A stretch of 64,000 nt of DNA from Dreissena polymorpha (taxonomy: Eukaryota; Mollusca; Bivalvia; Myida; Dreissenidae). The first letter of the stretch is position 1, and each line of letters begins with the position of its first letter. The stretch spans positions 22,735,809-22,799,808 of the forward strand of contig NC_068356.1 of NCBI RefSeq assembly GCF_020536995.1, read 5' to 3'. Below are positions 20,312-31,860 of this stretch, in pieces. The notes under the pieces are model-generated. The model saw only the letters and a list, made by a program, of their open reading frames with translations, was not told the DNA's origin and made no database searches. The translations under genes and the position numbers were made by a program.

Positions 20312-21262
20312 CAGGGGTTCTGAAATATGCTGTCCGAGTTGTCCGAGTCGTCAACTTCCCCTTCCGGACAAGCAGTTTTTGAAAGCTGACTTGTCCGGGG
20401 ACAAGTAAAATTTCCGTGGTAATTTTTTTTTCGAGAACGAAACTACTCTATTTTCCGAAAATCAAAAACAAAAGTTTATATAAATAACTTTTTCAACTAA
20501 AGATAGGTTATTTTCCGATAATACTTATTTAATGTAGTAAACCAGTCCATGAGTATATATAGCAACAGCCAATCACGCATAAGAAAACAATTTTAATAGA
20601 GAAACAAGCACACATGTGTATAGCAACAGCCAACCACGCATTAGATAACACTTTTCGTACATTGCAAATGGCCGCATACATGTTCTAACGACCTGCATTT
20701 GATTTTTATATAATAAAACCACTTCAACGTCAAGACATGACGCTAATCAGACCAATGATAAAATCAGTTCGGCGTCGGAAAAGAAGAGAAAAGCCAAGTA
20801 TGAATATGATAAACATACGACGCCTAGCGGAAACGAGAATTTGTTGAGTCTTGGCTAATTGATTTTCATTGGCTTGAAAACGTTGCCGATGTGTGTAAAT
20901 GTAAACTTTGTAAGGAGTTTCCTTTATTAGCGGATAATTGTATACTTTAAATTGACGGAGGTTATTTTATTTCAAGTGAATTGTCTAGTCATGTTGAGTT
21001 TATTAAATATCCGAGATGGTATCATGTGTGACTTAAACGTGATCTTATTATATGCACATCTTGCTTGTATTTGTTGTTCATGTGAATTTTCTCGTTAACT
21101 ATGTTTATAATTTAAAATAGAAGTTAACAAAAGTGTATGCTTGTATTATTTGCTATCTTATCTTAAAAGTACGGACAAGTACTTCTTGGGTACGGACAAG
21201 TGAATTTGTGGGTCCAACTTGTCCGTGGACAAGTAGACTCTTAAAATATTTCAGAACCCCTG
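20312..21262. mobile_element. Non-autonomous hAT-like element, copy 1 (951 bp)
   Basis: Perfect 17-bp terminal inverted repeats CAGGGGTTCTGAAATAT. Subterminal sequence is full of TTGTCCG/CGGACAA motifs (CTTGTCCGGGGACAAG, CTTGTCCGTGGACAAG). No transposase was recognised. Related to 42726-43737 through the subterminal TGTCCGAGTTGTCCGAGTCG. A target-site duplication was not resolved. Confidence 0.8.
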
Positions 21263-21580
21263 ATTGGGTGCTCATTTCATCAAATCTTTAAATAGAAACA
21301 TATGCCGAAATTCATTTAATACTTTAGAAAAATTGTTAACGTTTGTGTTTGACATGCTTTAGCACTCTTATCGTCAATATTAACCAGAATTCGTTTGAAA
21401 AAAATGAAAACGGGCATAAGCTGGATTATCGAGTCATGGATAAAGACGGAAGAAGTTGCATGTATGCGATTGAAACAGTTGAAACTTATATATCGGAGAA
21501 AAGAGGGACTCGTGGAAAATACGACTATTACATTACAATCAGTTATGAGTTCTCCATGGCTTCAAACTGTTAATTACATA
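21263..21580 (+). repeat. Shared transposon core, copy 1
   Basis: This stretch (GATTGGGTGCTCATTTCATC, then CTTATCGTCAATATTAACCA, then GGATAAAGACGGAAGAAG) matches the inside of the element at 54019-55996 in reverse orientation (about 54480-54670). It also matches, more weakly, 40856-41060, 52650-52965 and 58535-58835. One frame reads DKDGRSCMYAIETVETYIS, and the 54-kb copy keeps DKDGRSCMNVIETVETYVS. Coding origin is possible but unproven. Confidence 0.6.
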
Positions 21581-21842
21581 AGGCGACAACTTTTATATTT
21601 ATCGGTTTACAAAACCGGCAGACGTATTTTTTCAAAACCCTGAAAAAATTAAATTAGATTTGACATTGTTTTTTTTTAACAAAAATTCCCGATCCTACGA
21701 AAATGGTCTGAACAGTAATCAGTTTTCTAAACGTTCCGCGTTTTATACATGACATCGCGCACTGAGCGGTCGGGTTGTACTATTTTTGGTATTTTACGTT
21801 CTTGTGCGTATAAATACGCAGTAACTGTGATAAACCAGTCTG

Positions 21843-22614
21843 TTGTTATCGGGAACATGGCGACTCCCGTTGACCTGGAGAACAAGGGAGATTGTTTATT
21901 TTTGCAAGTCTAACCTCTTCAAGGAACTGTGCAGTAGACTACAAATGACAAAGTCCAGGACGAGTGCACAGAATCCAAAGGGCAATTGGCAGATAGAATG
22001 GTTTAACCGCACACTTATTAAAATGGTAAAGTCCTTCCTGGCGGGTGAAGAAACAAGCTGGGATCTACACCTAGGTAGTTTGGCGGGTGCGTACCGAGCA
22101 ACACCGCATGAAGCGACTGGTTTCTCCCCAAATATGATGGTAACTGGACGTGAAGTTCGACTCCCAGCAGACATCATATATGCTGATCCATCTTCTGGAG
22201 GTTCCACCGAGATGATAAATATCACCACCATGCAACAGGCCGGATATGCGGGACAACAACGGGAAAGGTTGATCCGCATACACCAGATAGCGATGGAACA
22301 CCTAAAACAAAGGGCAAAACGCAGTAAAGTTCATTTTGAACAAAAAGCTTCGTTAATAGACTTCAAGGTGTGCGACCCTGTATGGTGTCTTAATGAGGGC
22401 CGTACAGTTGGGTTATGTCCGAAACTCGAAAATATATACGAGGGACCCATGCTCATTCAAAAACAATTCAACAGTAAACTTTGTATTGCAAACTGACCGA
22501 GAGGGCCATACTAAAATGGTGCACCACGATAAACGGAATCCGTACAGGGGCAAACACATTCCTAAATGGTTTATCTCTACGAAACAGAAACTTAAGAAAC
22601 ACATAAGCAAATAA
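21843..22614 (+). mobile_element. LTR retrotransposon fossil: Ty3/gypsy-like integrase remnant
   Basis: A remnant of the integrase end of a Ty3/gypsy-type pol. The stretch NWQIEWFNRTLIKMVKSFL is the C-terminal part of the integrase core, and YRATPHEATGFSPNMMVTG is the region after it. A GPY/F-like module (YEGPMLI) then lies close to the end. Protease, reverse transcriptase, RNase H and a pair of LTRs were not recognised nearby. It is broken, with a few breaks, and looks old to moderately old. Base composition is more even than the flanks. Confidence 0.7.
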
Positions 22615-22859
22615 CTAATATGTGAGCCAATACCTAATTCATACATAATCAAAGACTTAGGATCTTGCGCGAAAAAAAACGTTGCGTAAAAAAAAAGAAA
22701 AGAAAAGTGCATAAATATTTTTTGGGGGGGGGTTATTACAAAAATAGGGATTATTTAAAGTATAATCTAACATTTAGTGGCGCAAAAGAACAATCATTAA
22801 GTTTAGTAATAATAAATTGTTACGTCACTACTGGTTGTTTATTTTTTAAAAATGTGACA

Positions 22860-23835
22860 AGCTGTAGACGATCGTCATAAGAAGTATAGATGTCGTGCCT
22901 GTGGAAAAACTGACAGAAAGTCTAGAGTGGTAGGCCATGTTTTAAAATACCATGTGTCGATGGACAGAGTACCATTCTCTTGCAGTTTATGCAATTTCCG
23001 CTGCCTTGAGCAACACGAACTTATAGACCATGTACGTAAGTACAGGAGGCATATCGATGAGGCAAGTAAACTTGGTATGACCAATACGCCAGTGCTCCTA
23101 AATCAAGCGGAACGGCCGATTGACATCGACAATTATGTAGAAGCCATAGAGGACACAGTGCAAACCCAAGATCCTGTGTTGCCACTAAGCAGCATTGAAA
23201 AGGGCTCTGCGTTAAAATTGGAACGACCGGACCAGGAGAAAACGAAACATGCCTTGAATCCCCATACGTCCGTTTAAATGGGCGGTTCTCTAACATCTTC
23301 TGATATATCCATCGAGCCAGGATGTTTGACTGACCCTCCAATTGGTCAGTACGATGCACCAACGCCCCTGTTAGACGAGCACGACGAGGAGGAGGAGGAG
23401 TTCAACGTCTGGCTGGGCTCTTTGACCGCCCCTGATGATCAGCAAACGGTTACTTATGCGGAACCTAATCAGCAGGTTGTACCAACACTGTCTTCTGTTG
23501 AACAGCGGGATTGGATGAGCCCCATGCCACGGTTAGTAACATCAGAACAGCCAGTGGTGCTTTCCACTACGATGACAACTTCACAGGTGCCGACGGCTGT
23601 AATCCAGGATCCGATCACGGAGGCAATAAGGCAGTCAACAATACTGATGGAAAACACAATTAGGGAGGGGCATTCTACAATACTGAGTGCCATCAATGCA
23701 AATCACAAGGACATGCTTAATGTGCTTAAGGAGATTCGGGAAGCACTGCAGAAAAAAAAACAAATACCTAAATTAAAAACACTAACTGTGTCATATTTCA
23801 TTTACTGTGTTAATGTTGTTTTACAACGGCACTAA
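22860..23835 (+). pseudogene. Two-finger C2H2 protein remnant with acidic tail, beside the integrase fossil
   Basis: The plus strand encodes two closely spaced zinc-finger-like modules: CRACGKTDRKSRVVGHVLKY with a following His, then CSLCNFRCLEQHELIDHVRK with a second His. An acidic, low-complexity region (DEHDEEEEEFNVWLGSLT) and a helical tail (IRQSTILMENTIREGHST then NANHKDMLNVLKEIREALQK) come next. The helical tail could oligomerise. I recall similar two-finger proteins as unnamed bivalve genes. As it lies 250 bp past the integrase remnant on the same strand, it may be an accessory part of that element or an unrelated captured gene. It appears broken, by about one or two breaks. Function unknown. 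Confidence 0.45.
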
Positions 23836-24416
23836 CTAATGTGACGATGACAGTTGTTTACTAGTGTTTTTAAACTATAGGTAATGTTTGTGTTTAACTT
23901 TAAATTTTATTCAAATGTGTATTGGCTACAGGAGTTTAGCCAAATTGTGTGTGTGTATGTGGGGGGGGGGTAATGATATGCACTGGGGTTTTAATCTAAT
24001 GTTTAACCTTTCCTGTAAATACTTGTTCTGGATTCATTCACTCCAATAGTCAGTGCGTTTTGACACACATAATAAGCAGAATATGTAAATGAATCTGACT
24101 ATTAACAGATCCCATAACATATAAATCAAACCATGTTTGCTACTTGCCATTTTAACCAGGAATGTGGACATTGTTCTTTCTTATTTAGGTTGACTCATAG
24201 AGGGTCTGTTCCGAGACGCACTTTTACTCAAGTTATTTATATTCTAAGCGAATTGTTCATAACAAAAAGCACTGTATTGGGTTAATGAACACATATTTTT
24301 TATAAATCCATAGGTATTGCACAATTATCTTCGTTAGTCTGATTGTTATTCACATTTTTCACTAGAAGTCGTCATGTCATTTCTCAATTGTCCGCCATCT
24401 TGGAATGCTGACTTAT
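23836..24416. other. No feature recognised
   Basis: AT-rich flank after the zinc-finger remnant, with short G runs (GGGGGGGGGG near 23960). Confidence 0.5.
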
Positions 24417-24446
24417 GGGTTATTCTTGCACACTGCTGTGTTTAAG

Positions 24447-24613
24447 AAATAATATTTTTCTATCATGGTTTGTTGTCGAATAACCCACAGTAAGGAGTAT
24501 AGATGCGTAGGAATTAAATCACGAGTGCGAAGCACGAGTGATTTGATAACACGCATCTATACAACTTACTGTGGGTTATTCGACAACAAACCATCATAGA
24601 AAAATATTATTTC
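24447..24613. repeat. Long hairpin (about 80-nt arms)
   Basis: Left arm AATAATATTTTTCTATCATG then GTTTGTTGTCGAATAACCCA pairs with the right arm through to CATAGAAAAATATTATT. The centre is GTGCGAAGCAC at 24526-24536. A few mismatches only, mainly around 24494-24512. Confidence 0.9.
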
Positions 24614-24710
24614 AATTCTTACACAATTCTGATCGATTTGGTTCAAGCTTTAGGACGTGAACTATATTTTTCAATACTCCGCTCTTCTTAGAACAAAGTT
24701 TACTATTTAG

Positions 24711-24818
24711 TGACGTCATTGACTTGTACAAACATATGACGTCGTTTTCATTCATAAATATTTTGCAAATGACGTCACTTTCATTGAAAACAACAATCGT
24801 AGAAAATTAATGACGTCA
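24711..24818. promoter_or_regulatory. Cluster of CRE motifs
   Basis: TGACGTCA occurs at 24711, 24770 and 24811, with a near match TGACGTCG at 24737. This is the palindromic CREB/ATF site. Use as a regulatory site is inferred from density alone; the cluster belongs to the repeat around it. Confidence 0.45.
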
Positions 24819-25305
24819 CGTGTATTGATGCTACTGAAAAGCTGACATGCCATTAAAGTTTTCTGAATTACGTTTCCTAACAAATAACATTCTTTGTAGG
24901 CGTGGTTATGCCACTTATCACCAAATATACAATTTGTTGTTTCATTACATTTATATACATGCTATATTTGTTACATTTCTTTTAGAGCAGGTGTTAGCAC
25001 GTGCATTTTACTGCAATATTTTCTTTATTTATTCGGAACTATTTTCGAAACATTAAGCTCCGCCCATAAGTTATTGCAGAATAACCCACACTTGATTTCC
25101 TTTTTTGTCTATAGAAAACAAGTTGCGTGCCGTGTTAGAATTACATTTTTATCGCAAGACCTATTTTTAGGCATAAGGTAAGAAATCTACGCTTTTATTA
25201 GCATGTAAAGGTTATTAATTAGTTCATATAGTCTGTTTTAAATTGGTTTGTCATTTAAAGTCCATTTTATAATTCATAAGTGTTAAGCGTGCGAGCGTTT
25301 CATAA

Positions 25306-25428
25306 TTGGTCACGGCAGTTATTGTGACCCGCTTTTGGTCACACAGTGACCAATATTTGGTCACAGTGACCAATTTCTGGTCACAAGTGGAATTCCGCGG
25401 CTATATAAAGTGACCAAATTTTGGTAAC
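25306..25428. promoter_or_regulatory. Alternating GGTCAC/GTGACC sites with a TATA-like box
   Basis: Four GGTCAC and four GTGACC motifs alternate within about 125 bases, some as tight palindromes (GGTCACAGTGACC). CTATATAAAG lies at 25400-25409 between the last sites. The layout looks like operator sites around a core promoter, but no gene of matching orientation is visible. Confidence 0.35.
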
Positions 25429-25489
25429 AGGGTTCATTCTAGTTATAACTTTTAAAGGGGTAACATCTATCAGAGTTTTCTCTAAAAAA

Positions 25490-25572
25490 TAGGGATGGCA
25501 ACGAATACCGATTTTGGTATTCGAATATTCGGTCATCCATCCGAACGAATATTCGGATATTCGGTCAAAATC
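25490..25572. mobile_element. hAT-like terminal fragment
   Basis: AGGGATGGCAACGAATACCG followed by repeated ATTCGAATATTCGG motifs resembles the ends of a common animal hAT group. No partner end was found nearby. Confidence 0.3.
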
Positions 25573-26210
25573 TGTTGAAAAAATAGTCAACTTTGTTTAC
25601 CGTACCATTACTCCATGAATTCTACTTTCGTTTTAACCGGAAGTGCAACGGAAGTGACTAAATATTGACACAGCGTTGCTGTCGATAATTCGAAGCTGAT
25701 TTTGTTGATTACTTTTTATTGTTAAAATTGAATGACAAAAACTGTTTTTAAACTATTAATATTGTACATCAACAATAGAACGAGAAACATAATATTACAT
25801 GACGACAAAATAATTACTTGACAAAACAGAACTTAAACGAATTATGTACATAGCCACAACACACTTTGAACCTGTTTAACAGACTAAACAGTCAGTCTTA
25901 TAAAGTTGCCACGTTTAAAAGTCACTTGGATCGGCGACTTCTTATCGGATGATGTCGTGATATACTTCCAAGCAGTGGAAGGCGTAGGTGGCATTTTGCT
26001 TGGACAGAGATTTCCTTTATGCGTGTAGCAATTATAATATTTTCAATTAAATGAGGGCGAACTACCAAAAACATTTCTTTAAGTATAATACCTGATTGAA
26101 TATCGAGTTATTAATTAAAGTTTGGACCATACGATACGCAAATACTCATTAGAGGTTAAGTAAACTATTTTCTAAAAGCTTTTTTAATTGAAACATGATT
26201 ATAAACATAC
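25573..26210. other. No feature recognised
   Basis: Non-coding; ACAGCGTTGCTGTCG at 25671 is a small palindrome only. Confidence 0.5.
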
Positions 26211-26418
26211 GATCTTTTATGTTTTTCACACAAAGCCGGCTCTTCCTTAACTCATTTAATCTTTGTTCATATTAAATGTAATTCGAGTTATTAGATCAAG
26301 GCGGGTCGGTGTTTAAATTACCATACGGTCTTATTTGTTTTTAACACCAAGTTGGCTTTTCCTTTACTCATTTAATCTTTGATAATTTTTAATGTAATTC
26401 GAGTCATTGGATCAAGTG
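26211..26418. repeat. Two-copy direct repeat (about 90 bp each)
   Basis: 26211-26304 and 26329-26418 share ACTCATTTAATCTTTG and AATGTAATTCGAGT with spaced mismatches. Non-coding. Confidence 0.65.
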
Positions 26419-26893
26419 CAGTAAAAAAGTAAGCTTAACATTATCAGTAGTAACTTTGGTATTGAACCATTGAATTTTGAGACATAAGTAATAGCTCCAT
26501 ACTAAGTTCTTTTAAATATGAAGTAATTGAAGTATTAAATCTAACTTTAACTACCGTATTACGTTTAGAAGAGCATCATTGAACTTTTGACATCCATTGT
26601 TTTCTATTTTTTGATTACGCCACTTTGTCAAGACTGTTAAATCCGATGAATATTAAGTTTTATTGAATGTATCGGAAGTAAGCATTTTGTTTATCAGTAC
26701 ACAGTTATAGCCGTTTTTGTGAATAAACCCGTTGAACATTTCGTATCGGAATTGCGTTGTGAATTTATAGTACCACGGAACGCAACAATACTACAAAAAC
26801 GAAAGAAGAGATATATAAAATGTCTAAATAAAAACTTAATTAATTAATTGCGGAAGTTATTTGTGGATGCGGTGCCGTTTGATAAAAAATACA

Positions 26894-27050
26894 CGGGTGA
26901 CTAGAAGCCGATTCTTGTCATTCGGGGATGACTAGAATCCGATTCATGTCACCCTGTGGTGACATAAACTTAATAAAGCCGATTCTAGTCACCCGTCGGC
27001 TTGAAGTCATCGCAGGGTGACATGAATCGGTTTTTAGTCACCCCCGGTTG
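26894..27050. repeat. Compound palindrome of GGTGACTAGAATCGG-type motifs
   Basis: GGGTGACTAGAAGCCGATTC on the left is answered by GAATCGGTTTTTAGTCACCC on the right. Inside, CCGATTCATGTCACCCTG pairs with CAGGGTGACATGAATCGG. Six related motifs lie in about 155 bases. Confidence 0.75.
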
Positions 27051-27599
27051 ACTTGTGGACCTTTTCATGTCGACAATGACACAATGAGCTCTAATTACAT
27101 ACATTCAATAACTGATACATGGGTTTCGCTGTTTTGATATATTCTGTTCTAAAATTTTGATACCTCACTGTCAATGGAAAACATCGTTTGTGTACATCAT
27201 TGATTGGTTGTGAAATCATCATTTTTTTTCTCTTTTTTTACCAGTAAACAATCTAGTTTATATCAATGTGGTACGTCGGCATTATTATTTATCCGCAGTG
27301 AACACTTTGTGTGATATATTATACATATGCCATTATTATTTGTGACCGGGTCGACTTTCTCCCGATTTGTTTAGTGGTTTTATAACCCGTACTTATTATT
27401 TGAACATGATATTTTTGTGAGTGTGGTCACATGATCAAATCGGAGGGAAAAGCTGGCAGCCATTTGTCTGTTATCTAAAAAACGAGTTCAAGTTCACTCT
27501 AGTGGTTAGTATTGGTTCTTGTGTTTGTATTTAATTGTATTGTTGTGACTTTGCTCCCGATCCGTACCGAGTCGAGAGAAGACGGGACGTAGATCAGAC

Positions 27600-27785
27600 C
27601 GTTTTAGGTCCAGAAAGGCCGAAAACCAAAAAGGCCATTGTGTACACACCGGTCTTACTGACAATAACGTAGTGACGTCACCATCTATGTATAGAATGCC
27701 AAAAAGGCCGCATGCCAAAAAGGCCGAATACCAAAAAGGCCCCAAAACGTACCAAAAAGGCCAAAAAATGAACCAAAAAGGCCTT
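27600..27785. repeat. Cluster of CCAAAAAGGCC motifs (left)
   Basis: At least seven copies of (C)CAAAAAGGCC at irregular 10-25-bp spacing. Inverted copies (AGGCCTTTTTGGTTCAC) appear at 32836-32875, so the two clusters may be the ends of one segment. Confidence 0.6.
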
Positions 27786-27860
27786 AAAGCAATTATTGTT
27801 ATTTAAGGTTTCAAATTGTGTTTACAAACAAATACACATAAATCAATATGAAATAAGTCA

Positions 27861-28350
27861 TAGAACAGTTATGAAGTTTATTATTTTCTTTATTTGTTGT
27901 TTATGTTTAAATATACATTTACGATACAGACAATGTACAAGCAGTCACACAATTTACATAACAAAATATACAGTTACAAGCAAACATTTACAGACGATAT
28001 ACAGTCACACTGACAAAATACAACATAACAACATTATAATATTGTTAAACATGTGAATGGCATTTTTTATAAAATCAAAATGGAGTTCGACATAAAACAT
28101 GTATAAAGTTTTTTATTTTCTTTATTACAAAATATACATACTTTCAATTTATTGAAAATGGAGTAAGATATAAAACAGGTATGAAGTTTGTTATTACCTT
28201 TTTCACAAAATATACATTATTTCTATTAATTTCAATTACATAATAATATTGTTTAACATGTGAATTCTATTTTCTATTAAATCAAAATGGAGTACGACAT
28301 AAAACCTGTATGAACTTTTTTTCTTTTCTTTATTACAAAAAATACATTTA
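27861..28350. repeat. Degenerate AT-rich tandem repeat
   Basis: Three to four units built on AAAATGGAGTNCGACATAAA then TTTATTTTCTTTATTACAAA and ATATACAT. Unit spacing varies between about 80 and 230 bases. Confidence 0.6.
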
Positions 28351-28501
28351 CAACAAAAATACATAGAATATACCGTCAACGTGACAAAATACAACAGAAT
28401 TTAAACTTAATGTACATAATAAAATATACATGTGCATTACTCCAGCACAACACTGTACACTTGACCGACCTTAGCCAGGAACTCGGAGGTGGTGCATTGT
28501 T

Positions 28502-28809
28502 TCGCCTCATACTTTTCACATAAATCAGAGATCGAAAGCGGTCGTTATAATAAGATACTACGCAAAAAAAGAAATGTAAGTTTTGCAACGGACACGCCAT
28601 AGAAAACGAGTATCCTTTTTTACTTGTTTGTCCTCTATTATAGAGAAATTAGAAAGGAACATTTAAAACCATATTTTCAAAGGTGGACAACGTTAATAAA
28701 CAAAGTTGACATTCTAATGCAGTCGGCTAATAAAAAAGACATTATAAACTTTGCTAAATATATTTTTAATGCTAATGAAATGCGTAATAATATAGACAAT
28801 CAGTTATAA
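28502..28809 (+). mobile_element. LINE 3' coding tail, RT C-terminal zinc region
   Basis: Successive frames read FSHKSEIESGRYNKI, then CKFCNGHAIENEYPFLLVCP, then REIRKEHLKPYFQRWTTLIN and SANKKDIINFAKYIFNANEM. This is the terminal block of bivalve and cnidarian LINEs (Ile-Glu-Ser-Gly-Arg-Tyr, Cys-X2-Cys, His/Tyr-Phe-Leu-X2-Cys-Pro, then Ile-Arg-X-Glu). Frame changes fall near 28575 and 28617, so it is a dead 3' fragment, as usual for 5'-truncated LINE copies. It ends at TAA 28807-28809. Confidence 0.6.
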
Positions 28810-29409
28810 TTTTTAATATATCACATAGAATAAAGCATGTTTATTTGTTTCGGTTTAAGTCTTCCGAATTTAATGTAGCTAGTTTTATATCGTTAAAAGT
28901 TAGGAAAATATTTTAAAATCCGCAGGTAATTATCAATAGGTGCCAATAAGTGTCATTTTACACCATATGTGGGCGTTCTACTAATCTGTTATCAAAACAG
29001 ATGCCGCAAACTGTGAATGACCATTGACACTTGGATACCCGATCTGATTAGCGAGTTTTTTTGTACATGCAAATTCTTTTCACTTCTTATATTTTAAACA
29101 TTGCAAAAAAAGTTTAAGAGGAAATTAATAATATATAACAAAATATTATATACTTAATAGTATATGTTAAAAATATTAAATATTTGTCTTTCAGCAGTCA
29201 CTAATCCATATGCGTATATTTTATTTTATTTATTTTATTGTTTTACATTATAATTATAAATAACGTTGTTCACATATATTGTGTGCGTTACTTTTTTGAC
29301 GACATTTAATGTTATACGATTGGAGGCCATACCACAACACTCACACAATGTCGACACACAATAAATTAACACTCACGAAGAAATACGTATAGGAGGTTTT
29401 GGGGATTTC

Positions 29410-31860
29410 GATAATGACGTCACGTTTGCGCATATTGACCTTATCGCAACATCCGGGCACTTGCGTCAGTTAGAGTTACATGCCCCTTGACGACGGTGAA
29501 AACAAATGCGCTGTCGCCATTTTATTTGCATTGAAATATTACACACTGCTCGCAATTTTCTTAAGTTAAGGCACATCTTCGCGACCATTTTTTTAAGAAT
29601 AAAATACCCAGAAATAGAAATTCTTTCATAATAAATTTAATTTAATAAACGAACACAAATAAGGATGAAAACAAACAACCAATAAATTTTAAATATATGC
29701 AACATATAGAAGCTGATTTGAACCTCTATATTTTTACCTTATTACGTATTAAATAAATTCTCATGATAAATGTTATTGTTTTTATTTAGTTCACACCAAT
29801 TTCGACACTTTTTGTTTCCGCATGTTAGGTATTTGAATGCCCCTTTCTTCATCACAAACCGATTATCTCGTTATGATCGGATACTGTCCAGACAAATAAA
29901 CAACACGGTGTCATAAAGCCAGCTGGGGACCTATACTTGGGGCTCTGCATAAACCACATGTGGTCATTAAACACAATTTATGATACCTCTATGTCATCTC
30001 TTGTCATACTGAGCAGTCATTTAAGCCAAATTTTAAATGCCGAAATAATTGAATATACAGTTGCTTTATAAAACACGTTGACACCTTAAATAAACATTTA
30101 ATTAAATTAAATGCAATATTTTTCATTTGATTGTTTGCATCAGTCTTAATATCGTGTAAGCTTTTGTATTCTGGTGTTTAATTGCCCCTTTGTTTTGCAT
30201 AATCCGATTATCTCGTTTTGATCAAATATTGTCCAAACTTAACTGACAAAAAGGTGTCATAAACCACACTGGGTGGTCCAGACAGTGTCATTTAACACGA
30301 TAGATGCCACCATGTCTCCTCTTTCTGGTAGTATTAAGCAGTCACTTGGATGAATAATTAACGCCGATGTACTTAACAGTTGCTTAAATTAGATATGTGA
30401 CATATGGTCAAATATAAAGTCATGTCCAATTTAGATTATCAGAAATTTACACCGTAAAGATACTAGCCCGATTAATTTATTAAAGTATTTAATAATTATA
30501 AAATTAACGTAAAAAAAACAAGTAACGTATTTAGCGTGTATCAGTTAATTAAAAAGACGTCATTCCGTATTAAGATTTAATGTTACGACAATAAACGATC
30601 GACATCATAAAAAAAGAAATTACGTTTGACAGCAACGGGGGTAAATAATGTTTGAAAAACAAATATTTATACAGATATATGTGTGTTAATTTTAATATTT
30701 GTCACTCGTACTCATTACAATGAACACAACTAAGGCTTTCAGTAAGTCATGTACCAGATGTCCCTACGTATTTTACAGCTTCACATTAGCATGATAAATT
30801 ATCATAGTAGAAATATAATTATAATGTTCGAAGATGAATGAACCCTGAAAAGAACGACAATACTCATTACATCAACATCTACAAGGATACTCCCATTATT
30901 ACAGAATAAACGAATTTACCCGGTGTCTCAGTGAGAAAGTTAATCATGAATGTCGCCGTACTCGATCATCGGCCACTTGGTCGGGTCATTTTTCCAACAT
31001 CCAGCTTGCAATTTGTACGGACATTCATTAAGTCCAATTAGTTTTATTTTCTGATCATATCGGGCTTTCGAAGTGCAATCTAACCCTTCATAATAGTCAA
31101 AAGACATTTTAAACACCAATTACAGGACATTTAATTACCTATCGACTTCCCAATAGGAATGCAATTGACGAAACATCAGCAGAGGTGCTCAATCAGCGTA
31201 GTAAATCGACCGTATCTAGGGCTTTGTTTTCACCGTCGCTAAGGGACTGCCCCTTTTGTGACGTCATCGCGATAAGGTCAATTAATATTTTGGCCGTCAA
31301 AACTGCGGCCATTCTGCTATTGTTTGCATGTGATGAACCGCATCGTGATAAGGTTACAATCATATTCGAGACCCTTTTGAAGAACAAAAAATACTCAGAA
31401 CTTGAAATTCTTTCAGATTAAATTGAATCCTATGAACGAACACAAATAAGGACGAAAACAAACAACAAATTGATTGAATTTATGTAATCAACATATAGAA
31501 ACTGATTTGAACCTATTTGTCTGTAAAAACTTACCTTGTTACAGAAAACCTAAATCCTCTTGATAAATGTAAATGCTTTTATTTAATTGTTCACACCAGT
31601 TTTGACACTCTTTGTTTCAACATTTTTAACCCAGTGTTTAATTGCCCCTTTGTTTATCACAAACCGATTATCTCGATATGATCGGATACTGTCCAGACAA
31701 TTACTAAGAAAACTAAACCCAGGGACCTATACTGGTATGACTCTGTATGGGGTCTCTGCATAAACCACATGTGTCTGGTCATTAAACACAATTTATGATA
31801 CCTCCGTGTCATCTCTAAGCATATTAAGTCAAAAACTTAACAGTTGCTTTAATAAAATAT
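29410..31860. repeat. Three diverged direct repeats of a 300-600-bp unit
   Basis: 29410-30075 and 31245-31860 align along their length (ACAAACCGATTATCTCG, GATCGGATACTGTCCAGACA, CATAAACCACATGTG, AATTTATGATACCTC). A shorter middle copy at 30130-30400 shares ATTGCCCCTTTGTTT, ATCCGATTATCTCG and AACAGTTGCTT. Non-coding. The order suggests old tandem duplication. Confidence 0.7.

Larger units (their letters stand above)
24417..25090. mobile_element. Foldback/MITE-like element with GGGTTATTC motifs
   Basis: Outer motifs TGGGTTATTCTTGCA at 24417 and TTGCAGAATAACCCACA near 25075 are complementary. A long internal hairpin and a cluster of CRE motifs lie between. No coding sequence was recognised. The outer limits are approximate. 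Confidence 0.5.

Noticed and set aside
23021-23362. 113-codon minus-strand frame
   Set aside because: It is antisense to the zinc-finger remnant, which has clear Cys/His spacing.
28376-28600. Minus-strand C-terminus-like peptide (CEKYEAKQCTTSEFLAKVGQ)
   Set aside because: It is the antisense of the plus-strand LINE tail, whose IESGRY and CKFCN motifs explain the open frame better.
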